Assembly: GCA_963721115.1 (NCBI GenBank)
Contig: CAVRIA010000004.1
Coordinates: 992,001 to 1,056,000 of the forward strand
Direction of reading: 5' to 3'
DNA from: CAVRIA01 sp963721115
GTDB taxonomy: Bacteria; Desulfobacterota; Binatia; HRBIN30; CADEER01
Length of the DNA stretch: 64,000 nucleotides
The notes under the pieces are model-generated. The model worked only from the letters and a program-made list of their open reading frames with translations, was not told the DNA's origin and searched no databases. The first letter of the stretch is position 1; each line of letters begins with the position of its first letter. Below are positions 52,627 to 60,562 of the stretch, in pieces. The position numbers and the translations under genes are program-made.

Positions 52627-53622
52627 ATGACGGAACGTACGGCGGGGTTGATGGAGCGCATGCTGGCCGGGGATCGGACGGCGCTGGCGAAGCTGATGAC
52701 CCTGGTGGAGAACCGGGATCCGGAGACCGCCGAGGTGATGAGTCGCCTCCACGAACGGTGCGGCCGAGCCCACGTCGTCGGCCTCACCGGGCCACCCGGA
52801 GCCGGCAAGTCGACGTTGCTCGACCAGCTGGTCGCCAAACTGCGTGCGGAGAGACGAGATGTCGGAATCGTCGCGGTCGACCCGTCCAGCCCCTTCTCGG
52901 GCGGTGCCGTTCTCGGGGATCGGATTCGCATGCAGAGCCACTTCCTGGACGAGGGGGTCTTCATCCGCAGCCTGAGTGCGCGCGGCAGCATGGGTGGCTT
53001 GGCCCGATCGGCTCGCGACTTGACGCGTCTGCTCGATGCGTTCGGAAAGGACGTCGTCATCGTCGAGACCGTGGGAGTTGGGCAGACCGAGTCCGACATC
53101 ATGCGCCTGGCGGACAGCGTCGTCGTCGTTCTGGTTCCTGAGGCCGGCGATACGGTGCAGGCGATGAAGGCGGGGCTGCTGGAGATCGCCGACGTCTTCG
53201 TCGTCAACAAGGCGGACCGGGAGGGAGCGCAGCGAATCAAGTCGGAGCTCGAGCTCATGCTCCAGCTTCGCCCCGCGGGTGGCTGGTCGGTGCCCGTTCT
53301 ACTCACGGTGGCGACCCAGGGGACCGGGGTGGACGAGCTGATGCGCGTCCTCGGCGAGCACCGGGACTATCTCACCGCCAGCGGAGAGGGCCGGGCGCGC
53401 GCCGTTGCCGGCCGGCGGTACGAGCTCCTGGCGATTCTGCGCGACGAGATCGGGCGGCGTCTCGCGCGAGGGGTGGAGAGCGGCGTGGCAAGCGAGATCC
53501 TCAGGAAGGTTGAGGATGGAGAGGTGGACCCTTACGCGGCCGTGATGGCGCTTTTGTCGGATGAGGATCTCGTCGGTCGCCTGCTGCGAAGTCCGCGGGC
53601 GGGATCGGAAGGGAACGCGTGA
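52627..53622 (+). CDS. meaB: Methylmalonyl-CoA mutase-associated GTPase (MeaB/ArgK family)
   Basis: 331 residues. G-protein chaperone that loads and protects adenosylcobalamin-dependent mutases. Walker A GPPGAGKST, the switch segment DPSSPFSGGAVLGDR, VETVGVGQTESD with the Walker B Glu, and NKADRE for guanine recognition. The dimerisation arm at the C-terminus is complete. ATG 52627 has GGGGCGACAGGA upstream. No mutase gene lies next to it, so its client is elsewhere. Its stop overlaps the phosphatase start (GTGA). Confidence 0.93.
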   Translation: MTERTAGLMERMLAGDRTALAKLMTLVENRDPETAEVMSRLHERCGRAHVVGLTGPPGAGKSTLLDQLVAKLRAERRDVGIVAVDPSSPFSGGAVLGDRIRMQSHFLDEGVFIRSLSARGSMGGLARSARDLTRLLDAFGKDVVIVETVGVGQTESDIMRLADSVVVVLVPEAGDTVQAMKAGLLEIADVFVVNKADREGAQRIKSELELMLQLRPAGGWSVPVLLTVATQGTGVDELMRVLGEHRDYLTASGEGRARAVAGRRYELLAILRDEIGRRLARGVESGVASEILRKVEDGEVDPYAAVMALLSDEDLVGRLLRSPRAGSEGNA

Positions 53623-54344
53623 ACGCGGGCCGAACGTTCGTGATCGGCGACATCCACGGCTGCGCGGAGGAGCTCGATCGGTTACTGGATGCGATTGCTC
53701 CCGGCCGCGCGGACACCGTTTGCTTCCTCGGAGACTACATCGACCGCGGACCGTCGTCCAAACGTGTTATCGACCGGCTTGTGAAACTGCGTGAGGAAGG
53801 ACCTCGCTGCGTCTTCTTGCGAGGCAATCACGAGGACATGTTCCTCGCCTATCTGGGCTACGAAGGTCGGTACGGCGAGGCGTTTCTGGGCAACGGTGGC
53901 GACGCGACATTGGCCAGCTATGGGATCGAAGGCATGCGGGGTACAACGGCGGCGGAGCGCCTCCCGCACCAGCATCGCGAGTTCCTGCTCGGGGTGGAGC
54001 TGACCGCCCGCTTCGGGTCGTTTCTGTGCGTCCATGCCGGGCTGCGACCGACCTGCGGTCCCGAGGACCAGGCGGAAGAAGATCTGCTGTGGATTCGCGA
54101 GGAATTCATCCTCTCCGAGCACCCGTACCCGTTTGTCGTCCTTTACGGTCACACCCCCCAACGGGACGTGCGGCTGCATCTCCCGTACAAGATCGGGCTC
54201 GATACGGGGCTGGTGTACGGTAACCGCCTGAGCTGTCTCGAATTGGTGAGCAAGGAGCTGGTGCAGGTTTCGTACGGGAGCGGGGAGACGACGAGACGGA
54301 CCTTGGCGGACGAGTTCGGGCGCAGAGGATTGGGGTCGTCTTGA
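53619..54344 (+). CDS. Calcineurin-like serine/threonine protein phosphatase
   Basis: 241 residues from a GTG that overlaps the meaB stop. All metal-site motifs are present: VIGDIHGCAEEL, FLGDYIDRGPSS, RGNHED, and later HAGLRPT and YGHTPQ. This is the PrpA/PP-lambda type of small phosphatase. Overlap with meaB suggests cotranscription but not common function. Possible substrates are phosphoproteins or diadenosine polyphosphates. Confidence 0.9.
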   Translation: MNAGRTFVIGDIHGCAEELDRLLDAIAPGRADTVCFLGDYIDRGPSSKRVIDRLVKLREEGPRCVFLRGNHEDMFLAYLGYEGRYGEAFLGNGGDATLASYGIEGMRGTTAAERLPHQHREFLLGVELTARFGSFLCVHAGLRPTCGPEDQAEEDLLWIREEFILSEHPYPFVVLYGHTPQRDVRLHLPYKIGLDTGLVYGNRLSCLELVSKELVQVSYGSGETTRRTLADEFGRRGLGSS

Positions 54345-54369
54345 CTTGAGGTGCCGATTTCCTTACCGG
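54341..54369 (+). promoter_or_regulatory. Promoter candidate of tRNA-Met, overlapping the phosphatase stop
   Basis: TTGACT (54341-54346), 17 bases, then TACCGG (54364-54369). The -35 box includes the TGA stop of the phosphatase gene. The -10 box is poor, so the call rests on the -35 box and position. Confidence 0.4.
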
Positions 54370-54381
54370 TTCCGCTCGGGT

Positions 54382-54455
54382 GGCGGCGTAGCTCAGTCGG
54401 CTAGAGCACGGGTCTCATAATCCCGGTGTCGAGTGTTCGATTCACTCCGCCGCCA
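54382..54455 (+). tRNA. tRNA-Met (anticodon CAU, elongator type)
   Basis: 74 bases. Acceptor GGCGGCG pairs with CGCCGCC and the discriminator is A. Anticodon loop CTCATAA gives CAU; its stem CGGGT/TCCCG has a U-U mismatch next to the loop. The T arm is GAGTG-TTCGATT-CACTC. The acceptor's first pair is G-C, so this is an elongator, not initiator. CCA is not encoded. Confidence 0.93.
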
Positions 54456-54530
54456 TTCCCCTTTTCGCTGAGCGAGCCCGGCGCATTTCGCCCCGTGCGC
54501 CCGTTCAATGGGAGGCGTTCGAATAAATCC

Positions 54531-54553
54531 GTCGTTATGCCCGTCATAACTAC
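54531..54553 (+). promoter_or_regulatory. Near-perfect palindrome right before the nuclease-like gene
   Basis: GTTATG (54534-54539) and CATAAC (54545-54550) form perfect arms around CCCGT; with one mismatch the arms extend to nine bases. It ends at the GTG start codon and would hide the ribosome site if folded in the message. Confidence 0.45.
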
Positions 54554-55021
54554 GTGAATCGCATCGACAAGCACGACCTTCCGAAGCGACGAGTTGCGGC
54601 GCGCCTCCGGCGGATGGGATTGACCGTCAAGTCGGTCTCCAGCGCCCTCGGCTACGATCTTCTGGTCAATGACGAGGTCCGGGTCACCCTGCGGGTCGCG
54701 TTCCCGAGCCTGCGGCGCCACCGTGTCACGGTTGCGGGCCGCAGCTACCAGTACCGGTACCGCACGTGGCACTTCAATTTTCACCACCACGGGAAGTTGG
54801 GTTCTCGGTACACCGACGTTTTCGTCTGCCTCGCGGTCAACCCGCGACAGCCATCCAAGGATGAGACGTTCGTTATCCCGTGGGAGAAATTGACCGGTAA
54901 GACCTTCTCTTTGCACGGGGGGCGAGGCCGCTATTCCGGACGGTATGCCCCGTACCGGGATCGCTGGCAGTCGATTTCGACATCTGCCAAGCGCGTTAGC
55001 CCGCTTCGAAAAGTCGCCTGA
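54554..55021 (+). CDS. Hypothetical PD-(D/E)XK-nuclease-like protein, probably degenerate
   Basis: 155 residues from GTG 54554; the start is uncertain since no ribosome site is seen. The N-terminal helix-containing part (AARLRRMGLTVKSV) and then SALGYDLLVNDEVRVTLRV follow the order of small PD-(D/E)XK endonuclease-like proteins, with Asp in the LGYDLLV strand. The usual E-x-K is replaced by T-L-R, so catalysis is doubtful. A Trp/His-rich block (YRTWHFNFHHHGKLGSRYTD) and VFVCLAVN are further clues to the fold. It may be a remnant of a mobile element next to the tRNA. Low certainty on family. Confidence 0.5.
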   Translation: MNRIDKHDLPKRRVAARLRRMGLTVKSVSSALGYDLLVNDEVRVTLRVAFPSLRRHRVTVAGRSYQYRYRTWHFNFHHHGKLGSRYTDVFVCLAVNPRQPSKDETFVIPWEKLTGKTFSLHGGRGRYSGRYAPYRDRWQSISTSAKRVSPLRKVA

Positions 55022-55469
55022 AAATTCGACGATCATTTGTCCGACCGGACGCTTGCGTCTCTGGGCGAATGCAGCCGTTCGTCCGGGCCGGGCGGGTGCG
55101 GATCTGACGTCGGGATCATGCCTTTTGCGTCATCCTCCCAAACCGGATGACGCCCTTTGCGGAACGGCGACGACGCGGTCGGACTCGACGAAGAACAGCC
55201 CGCGCAGCGCTTGAGCGACAGATCTCGCGTTTGTGCCGTGGATCCGTTCTTCGGCGCCGCGGGATTGGTGGGCAAGGCGACTGGAAACCGCCTCACGCAA
55301 CCGGGAAGTGGCGAAAGTCTCCACTGCAGAGGTACCGAGTGCCGCGCCCCTGGCAAGAGAAAAGCTTGTATAGGGGTGTGTCAGCAGTCTTGTTTCAGAT
55401 CTCATGTTGCGCTACAGAGCGTACGGTGCTGTTCGAAGGCATTTGAGACCTGAAGGGAGGTATCGAGCT
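55022..55469. other. 448-base stretch without a convincing gene
   Basis: Short frames exist on both strands but none has a ribosome site, conserved motif or sensible composition. AT content is higher near 55370-55440, where a possible promoter for the next gene lies. No tRNA, hairpin terminator or repeat recognised. Confidence 0.5.
55390..55418 (+). promoter_or_regulatory. Promoter candidate of the RHH-like gene
   Basis: TTGTTT (55390-55395), 17 bases, TACAGA (55413-55418). Three of six matches in the -10 box. About 45 bases from the predicted start to ATG 55470. Confidence 0.3.
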
Positions 55470-55697
55470 ATGAAGCGAGATCTGGACTTGGAGGACTTGA
55501 AGGAGCGCAGCGAGATCGTTCCGATGAAGCTGCTGTCGGTTCGCGTACCCGTCGACCTAATCGACAGGATCGACCACGTCGTCGATCTCCTGAATGCCGG
55601 CAAGGGGGAAGTCGTCGTGGCCCTGCTGAACGAGGGACTGGGCCGCTACGACCATTCGAAGAGCGGGATTCAGAAGCGCGTCAAGGCTCGCAAGTAG
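55470..55697 (+). CDS. Small ribbon-helix-helix-like protein
   Basis: 75 residues from ATG 55470 with GAAGGGAGG nine bases upstream. LLSVRVPVDLIDRIDHVVDL would be the beta strand and first helix of an RHH (CopG/MetJ) fold, followed by GKGEVVVALLNEGL as second helix. A basic tail (KSGIQKRVKARK) would contact DNA. Such proteins act as repressors or antitoxins. No toxin gene stands beside it in the window, so partner and targets are unknown. Confidence 0.6.
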   Translation: MKRDLDLEDLKERSEIVPMKLLSVRVPVDLIDRIDHVVDLLNAGKGEVVVALLNEGLGRYDHSKSGIQKRVKARK

Positions 55698-55701
55698 ACA
55701 A

Positions 55702-55718
55702 GGGCTTGTTGCAAGCCC
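55702..55718 (+). terminator. Hairpin after the RHH-like gene
   Basis: GGGCTTG (55702-55708) and CAAGCCC (55712-55718) form a 7-bp perfect stem with a TTG loop, five bases after the stop. No T run follows. It separates the gene from tRNA-Cys. Confidence 0.4.
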
Positions 55719-55747
55719 CGCAACCCTGTGTTAGCCAAGCGTTGCGT

Positions 55748-55820
55748 GGCGGCGTACCCAAGTGGTTAAGGGAGAGGTCTGCAAAACCTCGATGCAGCGG
55801 TTCGAATCCGCTCGCCGCCT
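55748..55820 (+). tRNA. tRNA-Cys (anticodon GCA)
   Basis: 73 bases. Acceptor GGCGGCG/CGCCGCC with discriminator U, as required by CysRS. Anticodon loop CTGCAAA gives GCA between stem AGGT/ACCT. The T arm contains GGTTCGAATCC. CCA is not encoded. Confidence 0.94.
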
Positions 55821-55872
55821 CTCTTGACCCGAATCGCCGCTCGCGCCTAGGCGGAGATCCGCGGTCCCCGGC

Positions 55873-56091
55873 TTACGTCAGGGTTCGGACCGAGTAGAAG
55901 AAGAGAACGACCCCGGCGCTGGCCACGAGGAGTGCGCTGCGGCGCAGCCATACGCCCGGGCCTGCGACGGAGAAATCCGCGACGGTCGAGCAGTAGGTCC
56001 AAAACAGCGACGCCAGGAGTGTGACCGCCAGGTACGTGAAGGGGTCAAAGCCGAGGAAGTTGACCGCGATCGCTAGCACGTGCAGCGTCAT
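55873..56091 (-). CDS. Small two-helix membrane protein
   Basis: 72 residues. Two hydrophobic helices (TYLAVTLLASLFWTYC and SALLVASAGVVLFFYSVR) linked by a short polar loop. No family recognised and no ribosome site is visible, but a good sigma-70-like promoter stands about 36 bases upstream, which supports the call. Confidence 0.45.
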   Translation of the reverse strand: MTLHVLAIAVNFLGFDPFTYLAVTLLASLFWTYCSTVADFSVAGPGVWLRRSALLVASAGVVLFFYSVRTLT

Positions 56092-56126
56092 GGCGTCAGT
56101 TGGATGTGCAACGTATGTGCCGCAAC

Positions 56127-56155
56127 ATTCGACCCAATGGAAACTCTCCCGTCAA
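56127..56155 (-). promoter_or_regulatory. Sigma-70-like promoter for the 72-residue protein
   Basis: On the minus strand TTGACG (56155-56150), 17 bases, TCGAAT (56132-56127). Five and four consensus matches. Start near 56120 gives about 29 bases of leader. Confidence 0.5.
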
Positions 56156-56289
56156 TCAACTGACCGGTCGCCTGCCAGGCTACCTGACGCGGGGGGACGC
56201 AGGGGCAACGGTAGAAATTCGCCGGCGTGTCAAAGTCGTCACTCTGCGCGTCTGACCAGGAGTGAGGGGTTCCTGCAACAGCTGAGGAG

Positions 56290-56538
56290 TTACGACGTCA
56301 GCAGAAGGATCCAGGGCGCGGCAATGGCCGCAGCGATTCCCATCCACTTCAACGCCGTCAGTGCGAAGGGGATACCGGTGGTGCGGGAAGGGGCTCGGCG
56401 TGGGCGTTTTGCGAGCCTTGGCGAGCGCTCGGGTCTCTCGGGCGTGTCCGACGGATTCGCGTAAGATGTGACGACCAGAGCGGCCACCGCTCGTGATCGC
56501 GTCTCTTGCGTTTCGAGATAAGCCTCTTCGCCGCGCAT
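56290..56538 (-). CDS. Hypothetical tail-anchored small protein
   Basis: 82 residues. A charged, Arg/Pro-rich N-terminal half precedes one C-terminal membrane helix (ALKWMGIAAAIAAPWILLLT). The start at 56538 has only a distant GTGAGG. No family known. It may be spurious. Confidence 0.35.
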   Translation of the reverse strand: MRGEEAYLETQETRSRAVAALVVTSYANPSDTPERPERSPRLAKRPRRAPSRTTGIPFALTALKWMGIAAAIAAPWILLLTS

Positions 56539-56654
56539 GGATTATCGCAACCTCACCGCTGATGCCGGGAACTTAGCCGGGAAGCGCCTCTTCCTACAAG
56601 CTTGAGTTCGGGGAGGGGAGTGCTGCGCATGACCGGCCAATCCGACCGGAGTGC

Positions 56655-56683
56655 TTGCGAGACGGTGCTTGGCGGCGTACACC
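56655..56683 (+). promoter_or_regulatory. Promoter candidate of tRNA-Leu
   Basis: TTGCGA (56655-56660), 17 bases, TACACC (56678-56683), ten bases before the tRNA. Confidence 0.35.
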
Positions 56684-56693
56684 ATCCCGGCGG

Positions 56694-56778
56694 GCCGGGG
56701 TGGTGGAACTGGCAGACACAAGGGACTTAAAATCCCTTGGGGGTTTCCCCCGTGCGGGTTCGATCCCCGCCCTCGGCA
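56694..56778 (+). tRNA. tRNA-Leu (anticodon UAA)
   Basis: 85 bases with the long variable arm of class II tRNAs (TGGGGGTTTCCCCCGT region). Acceptor GCCGGGG pairs with CCTCGGC, including one G-U, discriminator A. Anticodon loop CTTAAAA in stem AGGGA/TCCCT gives UAA. The T arm contains GGTTCGATCC. CCA is not encoded. Confidence 0.94.
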
Positions 56779-56934
56779 CTCGTCAGATGAGAGCCGACGC
56801 GAACGCCGCTGTCGCGCGGACCCAAAGTCCTGCTCCCCTCCTTCGCGTTGACAGTCCAGATTGCTCTCGACTACGAAGGCAATGGACGCCGTGCCATCGC
56901 GATCGCCTGCGGCGAAGACTGGAGGAGGGGATTC

Positions 56935-59900
56935 ATGAGCAAGCCGTTGCGCCGCTTGTCCGCAGTAGGGATGGTCCTCACCTTCTCGAGCGCTGGCGTG
57001 GGCGTCGGCTGTTTCGGCGCCCCCGCGTCGGCCAGTACTGTGCGCGATCCGGCATTCAGGCTACCCCACTTCTACGCCAGCACGGACGTCGATCTGGCGA
57101 GGGAGAACGGTCGGGAAATCGCGAAGGATCGGTTGGGGCAGATCATTCTGCTTGCGCGGGTGGGGCGCGGCTCGCTCTATCAGGTTTTTGGCGCGTTGGA
57201 TCCCAGCACGCTGCAGGACGATATCGAGGCGCGCCGCACCGGATACACCTCCTCCGAGCTGAACAACATGTACGCCAAGCTCCCCGAGCGCGAGCGAGAG
57301 ATCCTGTGGGCGTACTGCGAGGGCGTCAACGACACGATCGAGGACGTTTATGCCGGACGCTCTCCCGAGCCGCTCGAAGTGAACCTGCTGCGCGCGCTCA
57401 ACTTCGGCGCCGACCTGTTCGGCAACGCGACCAAGATCTCCGATCAGGTCGATCCGAACTACCGCGCTCCGGGAGGCGCGGACGCGCAGCGTCCGAACGC
57501 CGGTTTCCAGTTCACACCCGAGATGGCCATCGCGATCGGAGTCCTCGAGGTACGGAATTTCGGCCTCGAGAGCTTCGATGAGGCATCCCGACTGGCCGAG
57601 CTGCAGGCGTTGGTCGACAAACACGGCGGGGAGGCCGGCTCGCAGATCTGGGATGATCTGAACTTTCTGAACGACCCTCTGGCGCCCGTTACCGTACCGG
57701 ATCCCACCACCCCCGGATACGGCGGTCCCCTGGCCGACCGGCAGAGGAGCTCGCAGCAGTTGGCCTCCGCCGCGAAGAGCCATCCGGGGTACGACTACCT
57801 GGAGGCGGCGCGCCAGCGCGAGGAAGCGGCGCGGCACCGCGAGGAGTTCGCCCGCCGCTGGGGGGCGTGGCCCAAGATGGGAAGCTACGGCTGGATCATC
57901 GCCGGCTCACGCTCGGAGACCGGCTATCCGTGGCTCGGGGGGTTCCCGCAGACTGGAATTCAAACCCCCTCGATCATGCACTTCGCTGAAAACAGGACGG
58001 AGCAGGGCATCGGCGCGGTCGGGATGGAGTTCGCCGGCGCGCCCTTCATCCTGATCGGTCACACCGATCACGTTGCCTGGACGACGACGACCGCGCAGTT
58101 GCGGACGGTCGACACCTTTTTCGAAGAGCTGACGAACGAGAACACCGACATCCTGCGATACAACGACGAAGGCACTACGGCCGAGCTGGTTCCGCGGACG
58201 GAGGTGTTCCACGGCGCCGTGGAGGTACAGCGGGTGTTCTGGCGCAGTCATGCGCGCCACGGCAATGGGGGATCGCGGTCGATCGTTTCCTTCCTGGGGG
58301 ACGTGAACGGAACGGCGGCTTCCGGCAGCGCCACGTCCCTGGTCGACGCAGGCGCGTTCGACGCTGCTTTGCAGGGGGGGTACGTGGCCATCGTCGACGG
58401 CACTGGTGCGGGCCAGATGCGCCGGATCGTGGCGGTGCCCAACGGCGACACGCTGCAGATTCCGGCGGACGTGCAGTGGCAGACGCCGCCCGATGGAACC
58501 TCCGTCTACGTGGCCGCGGCCCCCGGTCACGTGATCCTCGCCAGTGCTCTCGACAGCGCGGTTTGGCTGGAAGAGTCCACCAGCGTGCTCGGCTTCAGCC
58601 TCTATCAGCGCGCCAACGACATCCTCGGCATCCGGGAGGGGGCACGACTCATCCCCAGCACGCACAACTTCTTCGCTGCCGACAACCTCTCCCCGAACGG
58701 CATCGGCACCGCCTCCGAGCACGGGAACATCGGCTACTGGTCGAGCGGGTTTTCGCGAATACGACGGGACGGGACGGATTCCCGCCTGCCGCTGGACGGG
58801 ACGAAGCCGAATCCGCTGGTGGTGTTCTCCGGTACGGTCGCGAGTGCGGGTGCGTCGTCGTTGGTTGCAACCGAGGCGGTCTTCGACGGAATGCACCTGG
58901 CACCGCCGCCGTTCAACTTCCGATACGAGCACCCCGCCGAGCAAGGGCACGAGTACATCGTCTCGATCACCGGCGGGGAAGGGTACAAGCAGACCCGGCG
59001 CATCGCCTCGAATCAGGCGGACTCACTGATGGTCGAGTACCCGTGGGGTGTCGCGCCGTCACCCGGAGATGCGTTCGAGATATACGAGATCGTGGCCATG
59101 CCGGAGGCGATCAACCCTGCCGAGGGATACGCGGCGAACTGGAACAACAAGGCGGCGACGGCGGACGAGGGAGACGACTTCGGACGGCAGTTCAGACACA
59201 TCTTCATTCTGGAGCGCCTCGCGGCGGACACCTCGTGGAACCGGGAAAAACAGCGTCAGTTGAACAAGGATGTCGCCGGCCTCGAGGGGCGCGGGAAGGT
59301 TGGGCGCTTCCTGGTCCCTCGGCTGCGACAGGCGGTCGATGCGGTCGGCGATGGCGGCAACCCGGCAGTCGATACCGTGCTGGCTAGGCTGGAGCAGTTC
59401 GATGCTTCACCGGTGTTCGGGCGAGGCTTCATCGACCCCGTCGCCGATACGATGGTCGCCGGCGAGCTGCCCTTCCTGAGCGATCTGGTCGACCAGCTCG
59501 CCGCCAGCATCTACGGAGACGAGTTTTCCGGAGCCGTCGGGGTTCCGGGCGGGGCGAGGGCTCTCAACATCGTACAGCATGCCATCGACGCAGGGGCCGG
59601 CGACCTTCCCGGAGGCTATGCGCAGCGCTACCAGGGCGATTACTTCAACGCCGCCGGATGGCAGGAGAGCGTGCGCGACACCCTGTCGGCGCAAGCGATG
59701 CTGGGAATCCCGGACGATGCGCCCCGGGGCATGAGCACATACGCGCATCCGCTCGCGGCGCTGCTGCCGGAGTTGGTCTTCGCGCCGACGCCGGCGGGCA
59801 ACCGCGGTACGTACGAGCAAATCGTCGAAGCCGGTCCGATGATGCGAGGGGAGTTCATCTTTCCGCTCGGGCAGAGCGGCTTGATCGAGGGGACCCTGAA

Positions 59901-60411
59901 CGGCGTGACGTCGATCGATCCGAACGTCACGAGCCTGCAGCCGATCTGGCGCGACTGGCGCTTCGTGCCGATGCTGGCCGTTTCGCAAGATCTCGCCGGG
60001 GGAGGGAACGGAGACGCGGACGGCGATGGTGTCCTCGACGGGTACGAGCGCTGGTACTTCGGAGATCTGACCCACGGCGCCGACGACGATGCGGACGGCG
60101 ATCATCTGTCTCTGGTCGACGAGTTCAGGCGCGGCAGCGACCCGGAGAGCGTGGACACGGACGGGGACGGGATTCCGGACGGGATCGACTTCGTGCCGCA
60201 GAACCGGCTGGCCATTCCGCAATGCCTCGGAGACTGCGACGGCGGAGGCTTCGTGAGCATCGATGAGCTGGTGCGGGCCGTGAACATCGCGCTCGGGAGC
60301 GATTCGGTCGGCATCTGTACCGTCGTCGATTTCGACGGCAACGGCCAGGTGATGATCGACGAGCTGATCAAGGCGGTCGGCGTTGCGCTGAACGGATGTT
60401 CAGTGGCTTGA
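56935..60411 (+). CDS. Secreted penicillin-acylase-like Ntn hydrolase with calcium-binding and dockerin-like tail
   Basis: 1158 residues, ATG 56935 with GGAGGAGGGG upstream. Signal region about 1-42 (SKPLRRLSAVGMVLTFSSAG, Ala-Ser-rich cleavage site). The alpha chain runs to about 316. Ser317 in KMGSYGWIIAGS is the expected autocatalytic nucleophile of the family, which has G-S-N in most members. Two inserts in the beta chain (about 455-530 and 640-720) share a GxxxRRI...P..GDxF-like pattern. Near the C-terminus lie thrombospondin-type-3-like Asp repeats (DADGDGVLDGYE, DTDGDGIPDG), then two EF-hand dockerin-like units each with flanking Cys (CLGDCDGGGFVSIDELVRAV, DFDGNGQVMIDELIKAVG). Likely substrates: N-acyl amides, such as acyl-homoserine lactones or lipopeptides (inference). 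Confidence 0.88.
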   Translation: MSKPLRRLSAVGMVLTFSSAGVGVGCFGAPASASTVRDPAFRLPHFYASTDVDLARENGREIAKDRLGQIILLARVGRGSLYQVFGALDPSTLQDDIEARRTGYTSSELNNMYAKLPEREREILWAYCEGVNDTIEDVYAGRSPEPLEVNLLRALNFGADLFGNATKISDQVDPNYRAPGGADAQRPNAGFQFTPEMAIAIGVLEVRNFGLESFDEASRLAELQALVDKHGGEAGSQIWDDLNFLNDPLAPVTVPDPTTPGYGGPLADRQRSSQQLASAAKSHPGYDYLEAARQREEAARHREEFARRWGAWPKMGSYGWIIAGSRSETGYPWLGGFPQTGIQTPSIMHFAENRTEQGIGAVGMEFAGAPFILIGHTDHVAWTTTTAQLRTVDTFFEELTNENTDILRYNDEGTTAELVPRTEVFHGAVEVQRVFWRSHARHGNGGSRSIVSFLGDVNGTAASGSATSLVDAGAFDAALQGGYVAIVDGTGAGQMRRIVAVPNGDTLQIPADVQWQTPPDGTSVYVAAAPGHVILASALDSAVWLEESTSVLGFSLYQRANDILGIREGARLIPSTHNFFAADNLSPNGIGTASEHGNIGYWSSGFSRIRRDGTDSRLPLDGTKPNPLVVFSGTVASAGASSLVATEAVFDGMHLAPPPFNFRYEHPAEQGHEYIVSITGGEGYKQTRRIASNQADSLMVEYPWGVAPSPGDAFEIYEIVAMPEAINPAEGYAANWNNKAATADEGDDFGRQFRHIFILERLAADTSWNREKQRQLNKDVAGLEGRGKVGRFLVPRLRQAVDAVGDGGNPAVDTVLARLEQFDASPVFGRGFIDPVADTMVAGELPFLSDLVDQLAASIYGDEFSGAVGVPGGARALNIVQHAIDAGAGDLPGGYAQRYQGDYFNAAGWQESVRDTLSAQAMLGIPDDAPRGMSTYAHPLAALLPELVFAPTPAGNRGTYEQIVEAGPMMRGEFIFPLGQSGLIEGTLNGVTSIDPNVTSLQPIWRDWRFVPMLAVSQDLAGGGNGDADGDGVLDGYERWYFGDLTHGADDDADGDHLSLVDEFRRGSDPESVDTDGDGIPDGIDFVPQNRLAIPQCLGDCDGGGFVSIDELVRAVNIALGSDSVGICTVVDFDGNGQVMIDELIKAVGVALNGCSVA

Positions 60412-60562
60412 TCGTCCTGTGCGATGAGCACCAACCGAGGTCGGACGTGACCGGAGGAAGAAGAGTCTCCGTTCGGCCGGCAGATCGGGCAGGGCTCGCG
60501 GACGGGCGACCGCTCGAATCAGCTTCGCGGCGGCGTGGTCACTCGATGTCGGTGGCGCTGTC

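Noticed and set aside
55022..55469. Small genes in the gap after the nuclease-like gene
   Set aside because: Frames on both strands lack ribosome sites and motifs and overlap each other.
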